Below are positions 11,098 to 22,377 of a stretch of 64,000 nucleotides of DNA, in pieces (the first letter of the stretch is position 1; every line of letters starts with the position of its first letter). The position numbers and the translations under genes are program-made. The notes under the pieces are model-generated. The model searched no databases and had not been told where the DNA came from. It saw only the letters and a list, made by a program, of their open reading frames with translations. Source of the stretch: Phycomyces blakesleeanus NRRL 1555(-) (lineage: Eukaryota > Mucoromycota > Mucoromycetes > Mucorales > Phycomycetaceae); contig NW_017265137.1 in assembly GCF_001638985.1 (NCBI RefSeq), forward strand, positions 2,877,722-2,941,721, in the 5' to 3' direction.

Positions 11098-11556
11098 ATA
11101 TCATTGCATTTTCAATTTTAATATAATAATTATTATAATGAGATACTTGCTTTATTATCTTATAACTGCAGTACGATATTTAACTTCAACAAAGTAATCT
11201 GCAAAAAAGTTTGCATATTCTGTTAGTTCTCTATATAGATATTTTTTATAACGTATCTTTGTAGAAAGATCTATGTATATTGAAGTGCTATTATATTAGG
11301 CATTTGGCACTTATATAAAAAAATACAATGTTTACAAAAAAAATTGTAGAGTGTAAGAATAAAAAATTGGAGTGCAATGTATTCTTCTACTAATAGTAAA
11401 AGGGGGGAGCAAATTCAGATAGCAATAGATGCAAATTCAGTTGGCAATGGATGCAAATTCAATTTCTATGGGAGTCAATCAGATGTCAATGGGCTCTAAT
11501 TAGATGGAAACAGATCACACCAAGAGAAATTCTCATATGAAAATGATAATTTTGGG

Positions 11557-11859
11557 ATAACACTAATCGTAAATACTTTTCTGCAAGTCACAGCATATTC
11601 AGCCAATCAAGAGAGCAATTTCCAAAAAATGAAGAGATATTGTAAAAAAAAAAGTTAATGTGTTATTTTTTGAGAAATTGATTAAGAAAGATATACTTTT
11701 TATTAGACAAACCGATTCAGCAATCATTTTTTACTTTAGTTAAGTTTATATAAGAGATAGTAGATAAAGAAGTATATAGTAAATCTATCATATATAAAAT
11801 AAGTTAATCTTTTTTAATATTTGTGACTTGCAGAAAAGTATTTACAATTAGCGTAGCCA
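11557..11859. mobile_element. MULE-type MITE, 303 bp
   Basis: The terminal inverted repeats of about 36 bp share GTAAATACTTTTCTGCAAGT near both ends. It is flanked by an identical 11-bp direct repeat ATAATTTTGGG (11546-11556 and 11860-11870). No coding capacity. A 9-11 bp target duplication is the hallmark of Mutator-like elements; assignment rests on this only. Confidence 0.7.
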
Positions 11860-12084
11860 ATAATTTTGGGTCTCTGAGCCTAAAATAAGAGTTTTTTATC
11901 TATAAAAGTTAATTTATGCTGAAAAGTGTTTCTTTTTTCAGAAAAATGTCAAATTTTTTTTTGAATAGTTGGTACTTCTAAAATCAAAACTCGCTGTTAC
12001 TTTTTGAGAAGCACCCAATAGAAATACTCAATAGTCCAAACTGAAATTAAAAAGCAATTAAAAAAATGAGACAAAGAAATAAGT

Positions 12085-15060
12085 TTATTCATTTAAAGCA
12101 AAAAAACAGAAGTAATTTTTACAAAAGAAGTGATAAGATCCAAACTTGAGGAGATTTACGCTAGAAAGGTGAACACCTGAAGTCAAATGTAACATGCATT
12201 CGATTTTGATTTCTTCCAGATTGCAGTAATGTTCACTTGGTTGGCAGCCAACTGTTGCCAAATTCAGGTTAGGTGAGAAAAGCTGGTAATACTGAATGCA
12301 CAAAATACTATTACTTTCCATAATCCTTCCAACAAACAGCCTGCAAATATTATCTTTATAGAAAAATGCAACTGAGACACCAGTAACAACCTTTGTCTTT
12401 ACGTGGTTACTGTCCACAAATTCCTGGTATTTGCCAAAGTAGTTGTCAGAATATTTGATTCCTTGATCTTGAAGAAAGGCAGAAATACTGGATCCACTCT
12501 TTACTTGAGTACCTGTAGTTCTATTGATCCATGAGCTTCCACTGGCAATGTGTCTAAGCATATCTTGCTTTTCAAACTTGAATGCAAGATCCCTGTTATC
12601 AGCACGATAGTTGGAATATACCAAATGAGTCTGGATGAACTTGTTGAATTGCTCACCCTTTTCGGTCTCAAAGTAGAGAGCACAACCAAACCTCTTGATA
12701 TCTTCTTTCAAGTGCAGCAGAAGGTGCGTCTTCAGAGTCAAGCTGAACTTGGTATTGCTATATACGTCATATTTCCACAAAGACTTGACAAGAAGACGAG
12801 CAGTATTATTGACATTGCTGAGATATTGATCGAAATCAGAGTTGACTTCTTGAACAAATAAAAGAGACAATAGAATGCCAAGTTCTGTAAAAGGCTTAGC
12901 AATCATACTAACTTCTGTGTCATTTGCGAATTCAGCATTGAGAATAGCTGGCAGGACTTGCACCAAAATTATGAGCTCCTTGTCAAGGTAAGATCCACTA
13001 TGTCTAAGCTTCTTTCTGAAAGTTCTTGTAAAGTCCCTGGAGCCTTTTTCTTGCTCTAGCAAATTGGATAACTTTACTTGTAAAGCAGTGTTTCCCTTTA
13101 GAACCTCCTTGAACAAATAATTAACAGAATATTTACATATTCCAAGAGCTACAGTATATAAAATCTCTACAGGTGTATCAAGAGCAGGATCAAAAGACTG
13201 CAAACAAAGTAGGCCTTTGGCACCAGTATGACTATACCCAAGATCAGTAAGAATAGACATCTTATCTATAGGCTTTTCCATTCGCATGTAAATATTGTCA
13301 ATATTTAGCAATACACTAGGAATTGCCTTCTCTTTACAAGTTGGGTCGGTGGCTGCAATCCTGCAATGTTCCTTTGTTCTTCTTTGAAAATGGCGAACCA
13401 GATGATCAGAGTCGAAGTCATCAAAACTGAATCTTGTTAAACTGCGATGGTAGCACCTTCTATATGGGAAATTGGACGTCGCATGCTTCAAACCAACAAG
13501 TTTAGCGTGGTGGGCATTGTCAGCTGTAATGAAGAGCAATAGAGCACAGACAGTGACAGTCTCGTTATATGTTGACAAATACATCTCAATACTGTTTTCC
13601 AAGGACTTCAGGTCTACAGCAAGAATAGACATCAATTGAGTTGACTTGAATCCAGCTTGCTGGGAAACAGCTGTGACAAAAAAAAATGTTCTTGTGTCTG
13701 TTCCTCATGTGGTATGGCATCGCAGGGAAGTTGACCAGCACACTGTTATACATGATATATGTTTTTGGCAGATTTCCAGAGGTATCGTCAGAAAATATGG
13801 CAAGTGGGGCAATAATGGCCTTTTGAAATCAGATGAATTGGTTGGCACTGTTAAATATCAGCTTTTTCAAAGGATGGCTTTTGAACAACAGGTCATAGTG
13901 CATTGGATTCAATGATGTTTCATCAGAGGAAAATCAATTCTTGGGATAGCTAAAGAATATTGGGGGGAGCCAAGCAGAATTCAGACATTTAACTTCATAC
14001 ATGACAGGAAAGCTTTATATCTTATGTAAGGAGTAGTCTTCACTGTCAGAGCCTTGTTCAACAAGGTAACCATCAAAGAGAGCAATGTTGTTTTTTAGGT
14101 AAAACCTCAACTAAAACAGATTGTCCACCAGATAACACGCCAACATCTCCAATCCAAAAGTCTTTGCCATTTGTTTGAACAAAAGGATGTTGAAACAAAG
14201 GGTCTCTTTTCTATTTTTCATCTTGTTGGACAGAAAGTCACTGATTTTCAGTGTAATCTGGAAAAGCTAAAAGATATAGTGCTTTTTGAGGGTTTGCCAA
14301 AAGAAGACGCAAGTGGTCTGAAGGTAAGTTAAAGTGGCAGTCTGTAGTCTTTACTTAGCCAGTAATTCATGAACCCAAATTGGAAGTTGCTTTGATCGTA
14401 ACTTTCTTAACAGTTGTAGGGAACAGAGGAATCTTGTTGAACTTATTATGTTGATAGTTAAGCAGAGTCCCGACCTTTGGCAGCTTAAATTCTACTTTAT
14501 CCTCATCTGCTCTCTTCTTCAACTCAAACAATAAATTGATGGTATACATGATCTTTGTAAGCATGGAAACCGAGATCATACTGTTGTCCCAGTCAACAAA
14601 GGCTTGAAAATTAAGGTCTGTAGATTTTGAAAAGGAAAGAAAGGAGGCATGGTTCGATTCTATGCACCGGAAGCAGCAGAAAAATCCAAGAGAGATTGAC
14701 AATCTTCGAAAGCCAAAATAGAGAAATCTGATTCCACATTACTGTTAATTGTCAATGATGCCATATTAAAGATTCTTTCTTTAAGAGAAGAAATATTCTC
14801 TTCCATAGCTTCTTCTTGTTCTTCTTCAATCATAGACGAAATATCGGCTTGAAACAATGCTTCTTAACTATCTTTGACTACATTAAATTCTCTTTCTGAA
14901 TCAGAAATGCTTGTAACGTTGAGGTTGGGCACGTTTTCAGTCAAAGAATCTGAAGATGTTGTTATGTCATGTGTCTGAACATGTCACTGAAGATTATACA
15001 ATGTGCTGCACTTTTGCAAGCACAAATGGCAGGTGAAAGAATGGCCTACAAGCTTAATTT
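12085..15060 (-). pseudogene. tnp2-like transposase relic of element 3
   Basis: A 516-codon open segment (13635 down to 12085, TAA stop) holds the C-terminal two thirds. It has 'ADNAHHAKLVGLKHATSNFPYRRCYHRS', the position of the Cys-rich CD-x-PA segment of tnp2 transposases, and 'KTHLLLHLKEDIKRFGCALYFETEKGEQFN', where F-E-x2-x-x-N matches the last catalytic region. Upstream on the same strand are broken pieces (14367-14702, 14660-14857). Further up is a C2H2 finger (FTCHLCLQKC...HVQTH) near 14960-15050 with a TGA inside the finger spacer. Stops of all three kinds and at least one frameshift separate the pieces. Assignment to the CACTA/Plavaka-like group is by general resemblance to the two CACTA genes in this window. 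Confidence 0.6.
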
Positions 15061-16117
15061 TGCCTACGTTTTTGCTATATTTCAACTATTTTTTGCCCAT
15101 TATAAAGTAAGGTTAATCAAATAAAAGAAAGTAAAGAAAAGTGCCTGACAATAATGAAACTAATGCAAACTTAAATAACTTTCTGAGTCTTAAATTTTAC
15201 TTAGTATTTTTTTCTTTATTTTTTCTTTGTTTTCTTTTTTATAAGTTAATTTTTTTCTTCTTTATTTTTACTCATCAAACAGAACTTGTAATGGCTAATG
15301 ATTAATACCTTACTCTTATATAGAATTCACAAATCATGCTTGTAATCAGTTTAGATAAGTAAATCAAACTGTATGTTACTTTTTCTATATGTTAAATAAT
15401 CAAAAGTCTTTTAATCAAGTATTTGTCATTGTGAGGTAAGCTTTACAAGAAGAAACAAACTGATCCAAGTCAAAACACTTCATACTAGCACATAGTTTAC
15501 ATTTCAGATAGTTAAAGCTACACCAAATAGCATAGCTCTTTATTCATAGTAAAGTTATTTTATTATTTGATTATTAGTGCAAATACAGCTCCTAACTCTT
15601 GTCATTTTTCTATGTTAGCTATGAATATCTCTACTTGTATTTATACAAATAGCTTGCCAGCATCTTTGTCTCTTCACACTATCATTTGCTTTTTTATATA
15701 TTATGTCAGTGAGCTTCAATGTAATCTAGGTAGCTTCAGTAGTCAGGTAAATTCTGGGTAGGCATCAAGCAAAGGTCAAGTGAAAGCTAAGCATCAGTCC
15801 AAAGGTGATCTAGTAGTAGTGATCTAGCCTAGCCTGATTTTCACCCTAGTAAAAGTTGAATCCCCCTCCCCCCCAATATTTTTTCTGAATAAAATTGCTG
15901 TATTTCAAAACCCATTATTTCTAAATTTGTTTTAAAAAATGAAGTTCAAAACACACTCTGTAGTGAAATTACTGTATTCTATATAAGGCAATTATATTGC
16001 TCTTAGCAAACGCCAATAAAACAGTGCTTAAAACCTGTCCAAATTTGGATACTGATTTCTTTTGGTGTGATGCTAATTAGATGGAAATGGGTGCCAATTG
16101 AATGAATAAAACCAGTA

Positions 16118-16602
16118 GTTTAGAAAACTATATAAGATAATTCAATTCAGATCAATAAAAAGTATCTTTTATCCTCTCTTTGATTTTACGTATACTCCTT
16201 GATCCCCAGTAGGTTTGACCTTTTGACTGTCAGAGTTGACATTGGCAATCAGAATCGGAATTCACAAGCAACCAATAATGGTTGACTTTTAGGGTAAAAG
16301 ATCTTGTCATTGCCAATTGGTCTTTTGTATATGTTTTAGATGTTTAAGATGGTGAATATACTTGTAAAAGATATTACTAGATAACTAGCATCTAAGACAT
16401 ATTAATGTAGCTGTTCTTTTAGCCAGAAATCAAGTATCAATTCATATAAATAGTCAAGAAATATATTTAATAAAAAGTATCTTTATTCTTATCTAAAAAC
16501 TATTCATAAACTTGACGATCCCCAGTGGTATTGATTTTGCAACTTAGTTACAAGTGCCAGAAAATAAATACCAGATCGAGACTTGACATGACTTTGTTAT
16601 AG
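16118..16602. repeat. LTR-like fragment between two Tc1-like copies
   Basis: 16118-16330 matches, inverted, 44390-44605 (shared blocks 'GTTTAGAAAACTATATAAG', 'TATCCTCTC', 'GATCCCCAGT'). A second related block, 'AATAAAAAGTATCTTTAT...GATCCCCAGTGG', is at 16470-16530. This looks like the end of an LTR plus leader of an element not otherwise present. No gene seen. Confidence 0.45.
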
Positions 16603-17417
16603 TACTGGTTTTATCCATTCAATTGGCGCCCATTTCCATTTAATTAGCATCCGTTTCCATCTAATTAGAACTCATTGACATCTGATCAGCTTCCATAGAA
16701 ATTGAATTTGCATCCATTGCCAACTGAATTTGCTCCCCCCCCCCCTTTTACTATTGGCGGAAGGGTACATGGCACTCAATTTTTTTATTCTTACACCTTA
16801 CAATTTTTTTTATATAACCATAGTATATTTTTTTTCTAAACGTTGTACTTTTTTTTGTAAATTTCATATTTTTTTATATAACCATAGAATTTTTTTTTGT
16901 AAACGTCATATTTTTTTTATATAACTATAGTATTTTTTTTGTAAACGTCGTACTTTTTTTTTGTAAACGTCGTATTTTTTTATAGAACTGTAGAATTTTT
17001 TTTTGTAAACGTCGTATTTTTTTTATATAACCGTAGTATTTTTTTTTTGTAAACGTCGTATTTTTTTATATAACCACTAGGGGAGCGGTGCTCCCCCCCC
17101 CCTTTGGGGGGTCCCCCCCCCTCCCCCCTCCCTTCGGGGGGGCCCCAGAGCCTACAGGAAGTTAATATACAGTCATTTCAAAAAGTAAAGTCGCTGATTT
17201 TGAGTTTGATGTCGTGCAAAAAAACTTGTGTCCAACAATGATGTTGACTGATCCGGCAATTAAGTCGTGACGAATTTCGTTTATTTTTAGTTGTCGCTTA
17301 GTAATTGCCCAATAAAATTTCTTGGCATTAATTATTTTTATAAAAAAGGGGGCCATTCTCGGTGTACCTTTTTTACTTCTTTTTTCCTATTTACAATTTA
17401 TTTTATAGACATATGGA

Positions 17418-18704
17418 ATGAGTATGCAATTTCTTTACGAAGATGGAAAAGGACATGTTGTTGATGAGCATGGAGTTGAGCCGATGGATCTCGTTGTTGA
17501 CAAGGAGCTATTCGCTATCGAAACAATAAGCTCTCGTACTCAATTCCTAATGAATCAACCTCCAGAAAGATATTCTAATCCTGTAATGCATCCAGTTTCA
17601 GACGATAGGAACAATGATGTTGATATGGAATTATTCAACAAGCGACGCTATACAGTTTACTCTGATGATGAGAAAATGAGATTTTTTCACCTATTTTTTA
17701 GCAAGTGCTTAAGTGCTTCTGCTGCCGCGAGACAATTAGGTATTCATATTCGTGCAGCTCAGAGATGGGTCAAACGTTATTATGAAGATCCTGAGAGTAT
17801 TTTCGAAAAAAAGAAAAAGTCAGGTCGACGTCGTATTCTTGGGGAGGAGCATAAACAATTTATCTTAAGGTGCATTGATGAGAATCCTTCTGCTGTTTTA
17901 ACTGAAGTGGTAGGAAGTTTAATGCAAAACTTTGTAGATCTTAATGTTTCTCGTAGTACTGTTTATAACTTCATGACAACGCAGTGCAATCTATCCATTA
18001 AGCAGGTGCAGTTCCATTCTGTAGAAAGAAACAGCAAGGAAAAAATTCAGCAAAGGTACGTTTGGGTCCAAAAGTGGCAGCAAACTGACATGGACTTTAC
18101 AACAAATTGTGTCTTTCTGGATGAATCAGCCTTTCACATTAATTTGAAACGAGGTATGGCTTGGTCAAAGAAGGGAACTCCTGCAATAGTTACAGTGCCT
18201 ATGACTAAAGCAAAAGCAACATCTATTTTAGGTGCCATATCGGCCACTGGCTTAATTAATGTTAGTTTGAGAGTTCCAAAGCATATCAAAAAGAGAAAGC
18301 TTGGACATGAGACTGACATTTATAGCACAGGAACAGTGACAGGGCATTATTTGAGCTTTGTGAAGGCTACTCTTGATGAAATGGACAGATATCCAGAAAT
18401 GAAGGGACATTACCTTGTCATGGATAACGCTCCTATTCACAGCTCAACCAATATAGGTAAGTATATCAATTCTCGGGGATACCAGTATGCGTATCTTCCT
18501 CCATATTCTCCTGAACTGAATCCAATCGAGCAGTTCTGGTCAGTCGTCAAGAGTAAAGTGAAACGAAATAAGTTTTTGGAAAAAGAATCACTCATGACAA
18601 GAATTAGCAAAGCATGTGATAGTTTATATTTAAGTGATTTCAAAGGTTTTGTTTCTCATTCTGTTAAATGCTTTGACAAGTGTCTCAACAAAGAGAGGCT
18701 CTAA
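17418..18704 (+). CDS. IS630/Tc1-mariner transposase (DD34E)
   Basis: A cut-and-paste transposase of 428 residues from ATG 17418 to TAA, with no lesion. The N-terminal part (about 80-150) has a helix-turn-helix (FFSKCLSASAAARQLGIHIRAAQRWV) and then a basic stretch (KKKKSGRRR). The catalytic triad is Asp235 (VFLDESAF), Asp336 (VMDNAPIH) and Glu371 (LNPIEQFW), with 34 residues between the last two, the DD34E spacing. The LPPYSPELNPIE block is diagnostic of the family. About 250 bp of 5' leader separates it from the terminal repeat. The 3' side runs into a minisatellite and no second terminal repeat is seen there, so the gene depends on the inverted arm at 22215 for its right end. Probably active or recently active. 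Confidence 0.92.
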   Translation: MSMQFLYEDGKGHVVDEHGVEPMDLVVDKELFAIETISSRTQFLMNQPPERYSNPVMHPVSDDRNNDVDMELFNKRRYTVYSDDEKMRFFHLFFSKCLSASAAARQLGIHIRAAQRWVKRYYEDPESIFEKKKKSGRRRILGEEHKQFILRCIDENPSAVLTEVVGSLMQNFVDLNVSRSTVYNFMTTQCNLSIKQVQFHSVERNSKEKIQQRYVWVQKWQQTDMDFTTNCVFLDESAFHINLKRGMAWSKKGTPAIVTVPMTKAKATSILGAISATGLINVSLRVPKHIKKRKLGHETDIYSTGTVTGHYLSFVKATLDEMDRYPEMKGHYLVMDNAPIHSSTNIGKYINSRGYQYAYLPPYSPELNPIEQFWSVVKSKVKRNKFLEKESLMTRISKACDSLYLSDFKGFVSHSVKCFDKCLNKERL

Positions 18705-18740
18705 AATATCCAATGCAAAAAAAAAAATGAAAAAAGGGGA

Positions 18741-19036
18741 AATTTGTTATGCACTTTTTGTTAAGCACTTTTTGTCAAGCACTTTGTCAAGCACTTTGTC
18801 AAGCACTTTGTTAAGCACTTTGTTAAGCACTTTGTCAAGCACTTTGTTATGCACTTTTTGTTAAGCACTTTTTGTCAAGCACTTTGTCAAGCACTTTGTC
18901 AAGCACTTTGTTAAGCACTTTGTTAAGCACTTTGTCAAACACTTTGTTAAGCACTTTTTGTTAAGCACTTTGTTAAGCACTTTGTCAAGCACTTTTTGTT
19001 AAGCACTTTTTGTTAAGCACTTTTTGTTAAGCACTC
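18741..19036 (+). repeat. AAGCACTTTGT minisatellite
   Basis: About 20 tandem units of 15-18 bp (AAGCACTTTGTTAAGCAC / AAGCACTTTTTGTC) directly after the transposase. Diverged units in the same orientation recur at 20840-20905, after the cargo gene, suggesting both ends of the cargo segment derive from a related repeat. Confidence 0.85.
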
Positions 19037-19146
19037 GGGGGGGGGGGGGGGCAACGACGTCATTGTGGAGATTGCCGAAAGCAAGTTTGGTAAATGTAAG
19101 TACCACTGGGATCATGCTGTCGAGGGTTGCTGGGTGTTTGGGTTTT
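19037..19146 (+). repeat. Inner inverted repeat, left copy
   Basis: A run of 15 G then CAACGACGTCATTGTGG through GGTGTTTGGGTTTTG. It is an inverted, almost perfect copy of 20979-21088. It brackets the cargo gene, and so may be the terminal repeat of a transposon of its own nested in the mariner unit. Confidence 0.8.
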
Positions 19147-19259
19147 GGTCATATATTTTGGCTGGGTCAACAAAATTGACCAAAAGCAGTACTCTTTTTT
19201 TTTTTTTGTGAACCAGCCTGCTTTTGTTGTGTCTCCCTCTTTTTATTTTATTCTTTTTT

Positions 19260-20767
19260 ATGGTTGCAATGGCAAGTAAAACAAAACTTGTTACTATTTT
19301 ACAGCAATGTTTTGAATGTCGAAAGACATACAGCACTCCACAATCCCTTCGAGAACACATGCAAAAGCACAATATACAATTGCCACAACGAATAACAGGA
19401 ATCAGACGATATAATAATGATGAATATACCTATGTTAAGGCTACCAAATCACACGATGACATTGAGAAGCACTTTGGCTGCCCTGCATGCATCGCTCATT
19501 GTATGGAAATCGACGAGTTGAAGACCCATTATTATGTCAACCATTTAGAAACCTTGCCAGAACAATCACAGACGACATCGCAGGAAGAACCAGCGACAGG
19601 GCAACAACAAAGCTACAACAGCCAAGACCAGCCTAACAAACGTCACTTAAGCAATATCCTTGGAACTGAGTTGTTGGATCCATTATGCCTATCGTTTCCA
19701 CCTCTTGATCACGATGACCATTTGTTGGTACAAAACTTCGATGCAACAATGGCGTTTCATAAGCTGCAGCTCTCATTATGTCAACACAAATGGAAACTAT
19801 CACTCGAAAATCACATCCACTGCGCCATGGCAGCCACCCACATTTTGCTCTTGTCACGAAATCATTACCCAGAGGATTTATCACCCTATTTCAGCAATCA
19901 CGACCTCAAGGCAACCATCAATGGGATTGAGACAAAATATGGCATTAAAAAGCTTCCAATGTCAATGGCGACGACTACCAGCATGATCGGCATCGTTCAA
20001 AATCTTACCATGGGAGTAATCAGTCGAGATAAAGCGATTGCACACCTTTTGGATTTGGACCTCCCCACAAATGAGAACAAGTTCAAAAAATGCATAATCG
20101 ATTTGATTTGGAAGCTTCCTCCCGTACCTTTGCAGAAGACATCAACGAATTTGAACTTAGCACTCGATACGTTGATCCTTTTTTATCTGGTTTATTTGAC
20201 GATCCGGACGAGGGCATATACCTACGGTGGACTAATGAAATAACTTTAGAAGCTCAACAGGATGAAGATTTATCAACAAAACGTCCCGATATATGTATAA
20301 GTCGTTTACATGGGATGACATGGGCGTCGAATCATGGCTATGGGGAAGTTAAGTCAGCTGCTCAAGGTGGTAACAATTATTTGATTTGTCGGGATCTACT
20401 TCGCGTTGGTATATTCTGCAAGAATGCTCTCAATACACATAACATGGAAGGTGTACTGGGTCTGCAGGTTATTGAAAGAATGGTTACGTTTTATGTCTTG
20501 GTTTTGCCATCAACAGGACTTTATGTCATGTACGAGCTGGAAAAAATCAAGATTCCTAGCTGCTTAGATGATTTAACTAAACTTATTGTGGATATGCCTC
20601 GCGTTTGTCGCGTACTTGACACCTTCAATCGCATCTGCAAACCATCAGTCCATCAAGCAATGCCTAGCCGACACCGCCCAACGATCACGACATCTGCCTT
20701 CAATGGCGTTTTTTCACCATCCCAAGATCGCAAAAGATCATGTCATTTGAAATATCAACATAATTAG
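19260..20767 (+). pseudogene. C2H2 zinc finger plus PD-(D/E)XK nuclease-like protein (one frameshift)
   Basis: ATG 19260 is chosen because the frame upstream is T-rich leader. The first segment (to about 20090 in frame) has two C2H2 fingers: C-x2-C-x12-H-x3-H at 'CFECRKTY...HMQKH' and C-x2-C-x12-H-x4-H at 'CPACIAHC...HYYVNH'. A Gln/Ser-rich linker and a helical region follow. The second segment (20090-20767, TAG) continues with 'FELSTRYVDPFLSGLFDD' and 'RPDICIS' followed 16 residues later by 'GYGEVK', a PD-x(n)-ExK pattern of the PD-(D/E)XK nuclease fold. The two are in different frames with a shift in about 20075-20130, near an A6 tract. The family is not one I can name. Function as nuclease, transposase or captured cargo is inference. 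Confidence 0.6.
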
Positions 20768-20978
20768 TAATCAACTCAAAAATAAAAAGAATTATTCGAT
20801 CTATGTGTGGGCTTTGCCGTGTTTTCTTTTTCTTTTTTTTTTGCTAAGCATTTTGTTAAGAATTTTGTTAGGCACTTTGCTAAGCGTTTTGCTAAGCATT
20901 AGTTTTGTACAAACGGTAAGAGGCAATTATGTTGGACCATGCATGTGGGCAGACTGGGTCAACAAAAGTGAACAAATA

Positions 20979-21088
20979 CAAAACCCAAACACCCAGCAAC
21001 CCTCGACAGCATGATCCCAGTGGTACTTACATTTACCAAACTTGCTTTCGGCAATCTCCACAATGACGTCGTTGCCCCCCCCCCCCCC
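20979..21088 (-). repeat. Inner inverted repeat, right copy
   Basis: Inverse of 19037-19146, ending in a run of 14 C followed by AA and the assembly gap. The C-run is probably where sequencing stopped. Confidence 0.8.
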
Positions 21089-21090
21089 AA

Positions 21091-21877
21091 NNNNNNNNNN
21101 NNNNNNNNNNNNNNNNNNNNNNNNNNNNNNNNNNNNNNNNNNNNNNNNNNNNNNNNNNNNNNNNNNNNNNNNNNNNNNNNNNNNNNNNNNNNNNNNNNNN
21201 NNNNNNNNNNNNNNNNNNNNNNNNNNNNNNNNNNNNNNNNNNNNNNNNNNNNNNNNNNNNNNNNNNNNNNNNNNNNNNNNNNNNNNNNNNNNNNNNNNNN
21301 NNNNNNNNNNNNNNNNNNNNNNNNNNNNNNNNNNNNNNNNNNNNNNNNNNNNNNNNNNNNNNNNNNNNNNNNNNNNNNNNNNNNNNNNNNNNNNNNNNNN
21401 NNNNNNNNNNNNNNNNNNNNNNNNNNNNNNNNNNNNNNNNNNNNNNNNNNNNNNNNNNNNNNNNNNNNNNNNNNNNNNNNNNNNNNNNNNNNNNNNNNNN
21501 NNNNNNNNNNNNNNNNNNNNNNNNNNNNNNNNNNNNNNNNNNNNNNNNNNNNNNNNNNNNNNNNNNNNNNNNNNNNNNNNNNNNNNNNNNNNNNNNNNNN
21601 NNNNNNNNNNNNNNNNNNNNNNNNNNNNNNNNNNNNNNNNNNNNNNNNNNNNNNNNNNNNNNNNNNNNNNNNNNNNNNNNNNNNNNNNNNNNNNNNNNNN
21701 NNNNNNNNNNNNNNNNNNNNNNNNNNNNNNNNNNNNNNNNNNNNNNNNNNNNNNNNNNNNNNNNNNNNNNNNNNNNNNNNNNNNNNNNNNNNNNNNNNNN
21801 NNNNNNNNNNNNNNNNNNNNNNNNNNNNNNNNNNNNNNNNNNNNNNNNNNNNNNNNNNNNNNNNNNNNNNNNNNNNN
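21091..21877. other. Assembly gap (787 N)
   Basis: Undetermined bases. By symmetry with the left arm about 1.5 kb (transposase body and minisatellite) could be missing, so the gap size is doubtful. Confidence 0.95.
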
Positions 21878-21967
21878 CTCCTTGTCAACAACGAGATCCA
21901 TCGGCTCAACTCCATGCTCATCAACAACATGTCCTTTTCCATCTTCGTAAAGAAATTGCATACTCAT
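21878..21967 (-). pseudogene. Transposase 5' end, inverted second copy
   Basis: The first 30 codons (MSMQFLYEDGKGHVVDEHG...) are identical to the transposase at 17418, read on the minus strand from 21967 until the gap. The leader (21968-22215) also matches the left arm. Whether a full second transposase exists cannot be seen. Confidence 0.85.
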
Positions 21968-22377
21968 TCCATATGTCTATAAAATAAATTGTAAATAGGA
22001 AAAAAGAAGTAAAAAAGGTACACCGAGAATGGCCCCCTTTTTTATAAAAATAATTAATGCCAAGAAATTTTATTGGGCAATTACTAAGCGACAACTAAAA
22101 ATAAACGAAATTCGTCACAACTTAATTGCCGGATCAGTCAACATCATTGTTGGACACAAGTTTTTTTGCACGACATCAAACTCAAAATCAGCGACTTTAC
22201 TTTTTGAAATGACTGTAAAACCCTTCCCTATTGGAAGTCTAAGTATCGTATAGCACAATTAATAGGAACATTTTATTTGAGTGAATTATATGAAAAGAAA
22301 GGATATGTATAGATGTTTTATTATTCAAAAAAAATTGGTTAGATGAGTTTATAGTGTATGTTATATATAATTTTTTA

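Larger units (their letters stand above)
11516..16069 (-). mobile_element. tnp2-like DNA transposon 3 (CACAC termini), decayed
   Basis: Ends are CACACCAAGAGAAATT at 11516 and, inverted, CACACCAAAAGAAATC ending at 16069. AT at 11514-11515 and 16070-16071 is the likely target duplication. It lies inside the subterminal region of copy c, whose sequence resumes in register after it. It holds a minus-strand tnp2-type transposase relic and a nested MITE. The roughly 1-kb part beyond the gene (15070-16050) shows no coding signal. Confidence 0.65.
10650..16115 (+). mobile_element. Small Tc1-like element, copy c (interrupted)
   Basis: It carries the HTH gene at 10717 and the same 3' tail as copy d and mariner-2: tracts of GTTTACAAAAAAAA, 'AGTAAAAGGGGGGAGCAAATTC', then degenerate 20-bp repeats, ending ATAAAACCAG followed by TA (16116-16117). 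The tail is split by the tnp2-like element at 11516-16069; joining 11515 to 16070 restores the tail order seen at 32380-32491. The left boundary is estimated, with no 5' inverted repeat recognised. Confidence 0.6.
17170..22215. mobile_element. Composite Tc1/mariner unit carrying a nuclease-like gene
   Basis: Both ends are the same mariner end, CAGTCATTTCAAAAAGTAAAG and its inverse, flanked by TA (17168-17169, 22216-22217). Removing it with one TA restores the sequence found uninterrupted in Helitron-1 at 4460-4490, where the target TA is 4470-4471. The left arm contains a full transposase, a minisatellite and a 110-bp inverted repeat. The centre has a C2H2/PD-(D/E)XK gene. The right arm is an inverted copy, mostly lost in an assembly gap. 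The arms differ by very few bases (for example C versus T near 17266/22118), so the structure is young. Confidence 0.8.

Noticed and set aside
12501..12861. Short frames overlapping the 12085-13635 open segment
   Set aside because: Shadows of the longer minus-strand coding frame.
13646..13915. Plus-strand frame near 13.7 kb
   Set aside because: Antisense to the tnp2-like relic, with no family signal.
18741..19036. CRISPR-like array
   Set aside because: Units of 15-18 bp without spacers in a eukaryotic transposon; a plain minisatellite.
20927..21982. Open frames spanning the N gap
   Set aside because: They are open only because N is translated as unknown.
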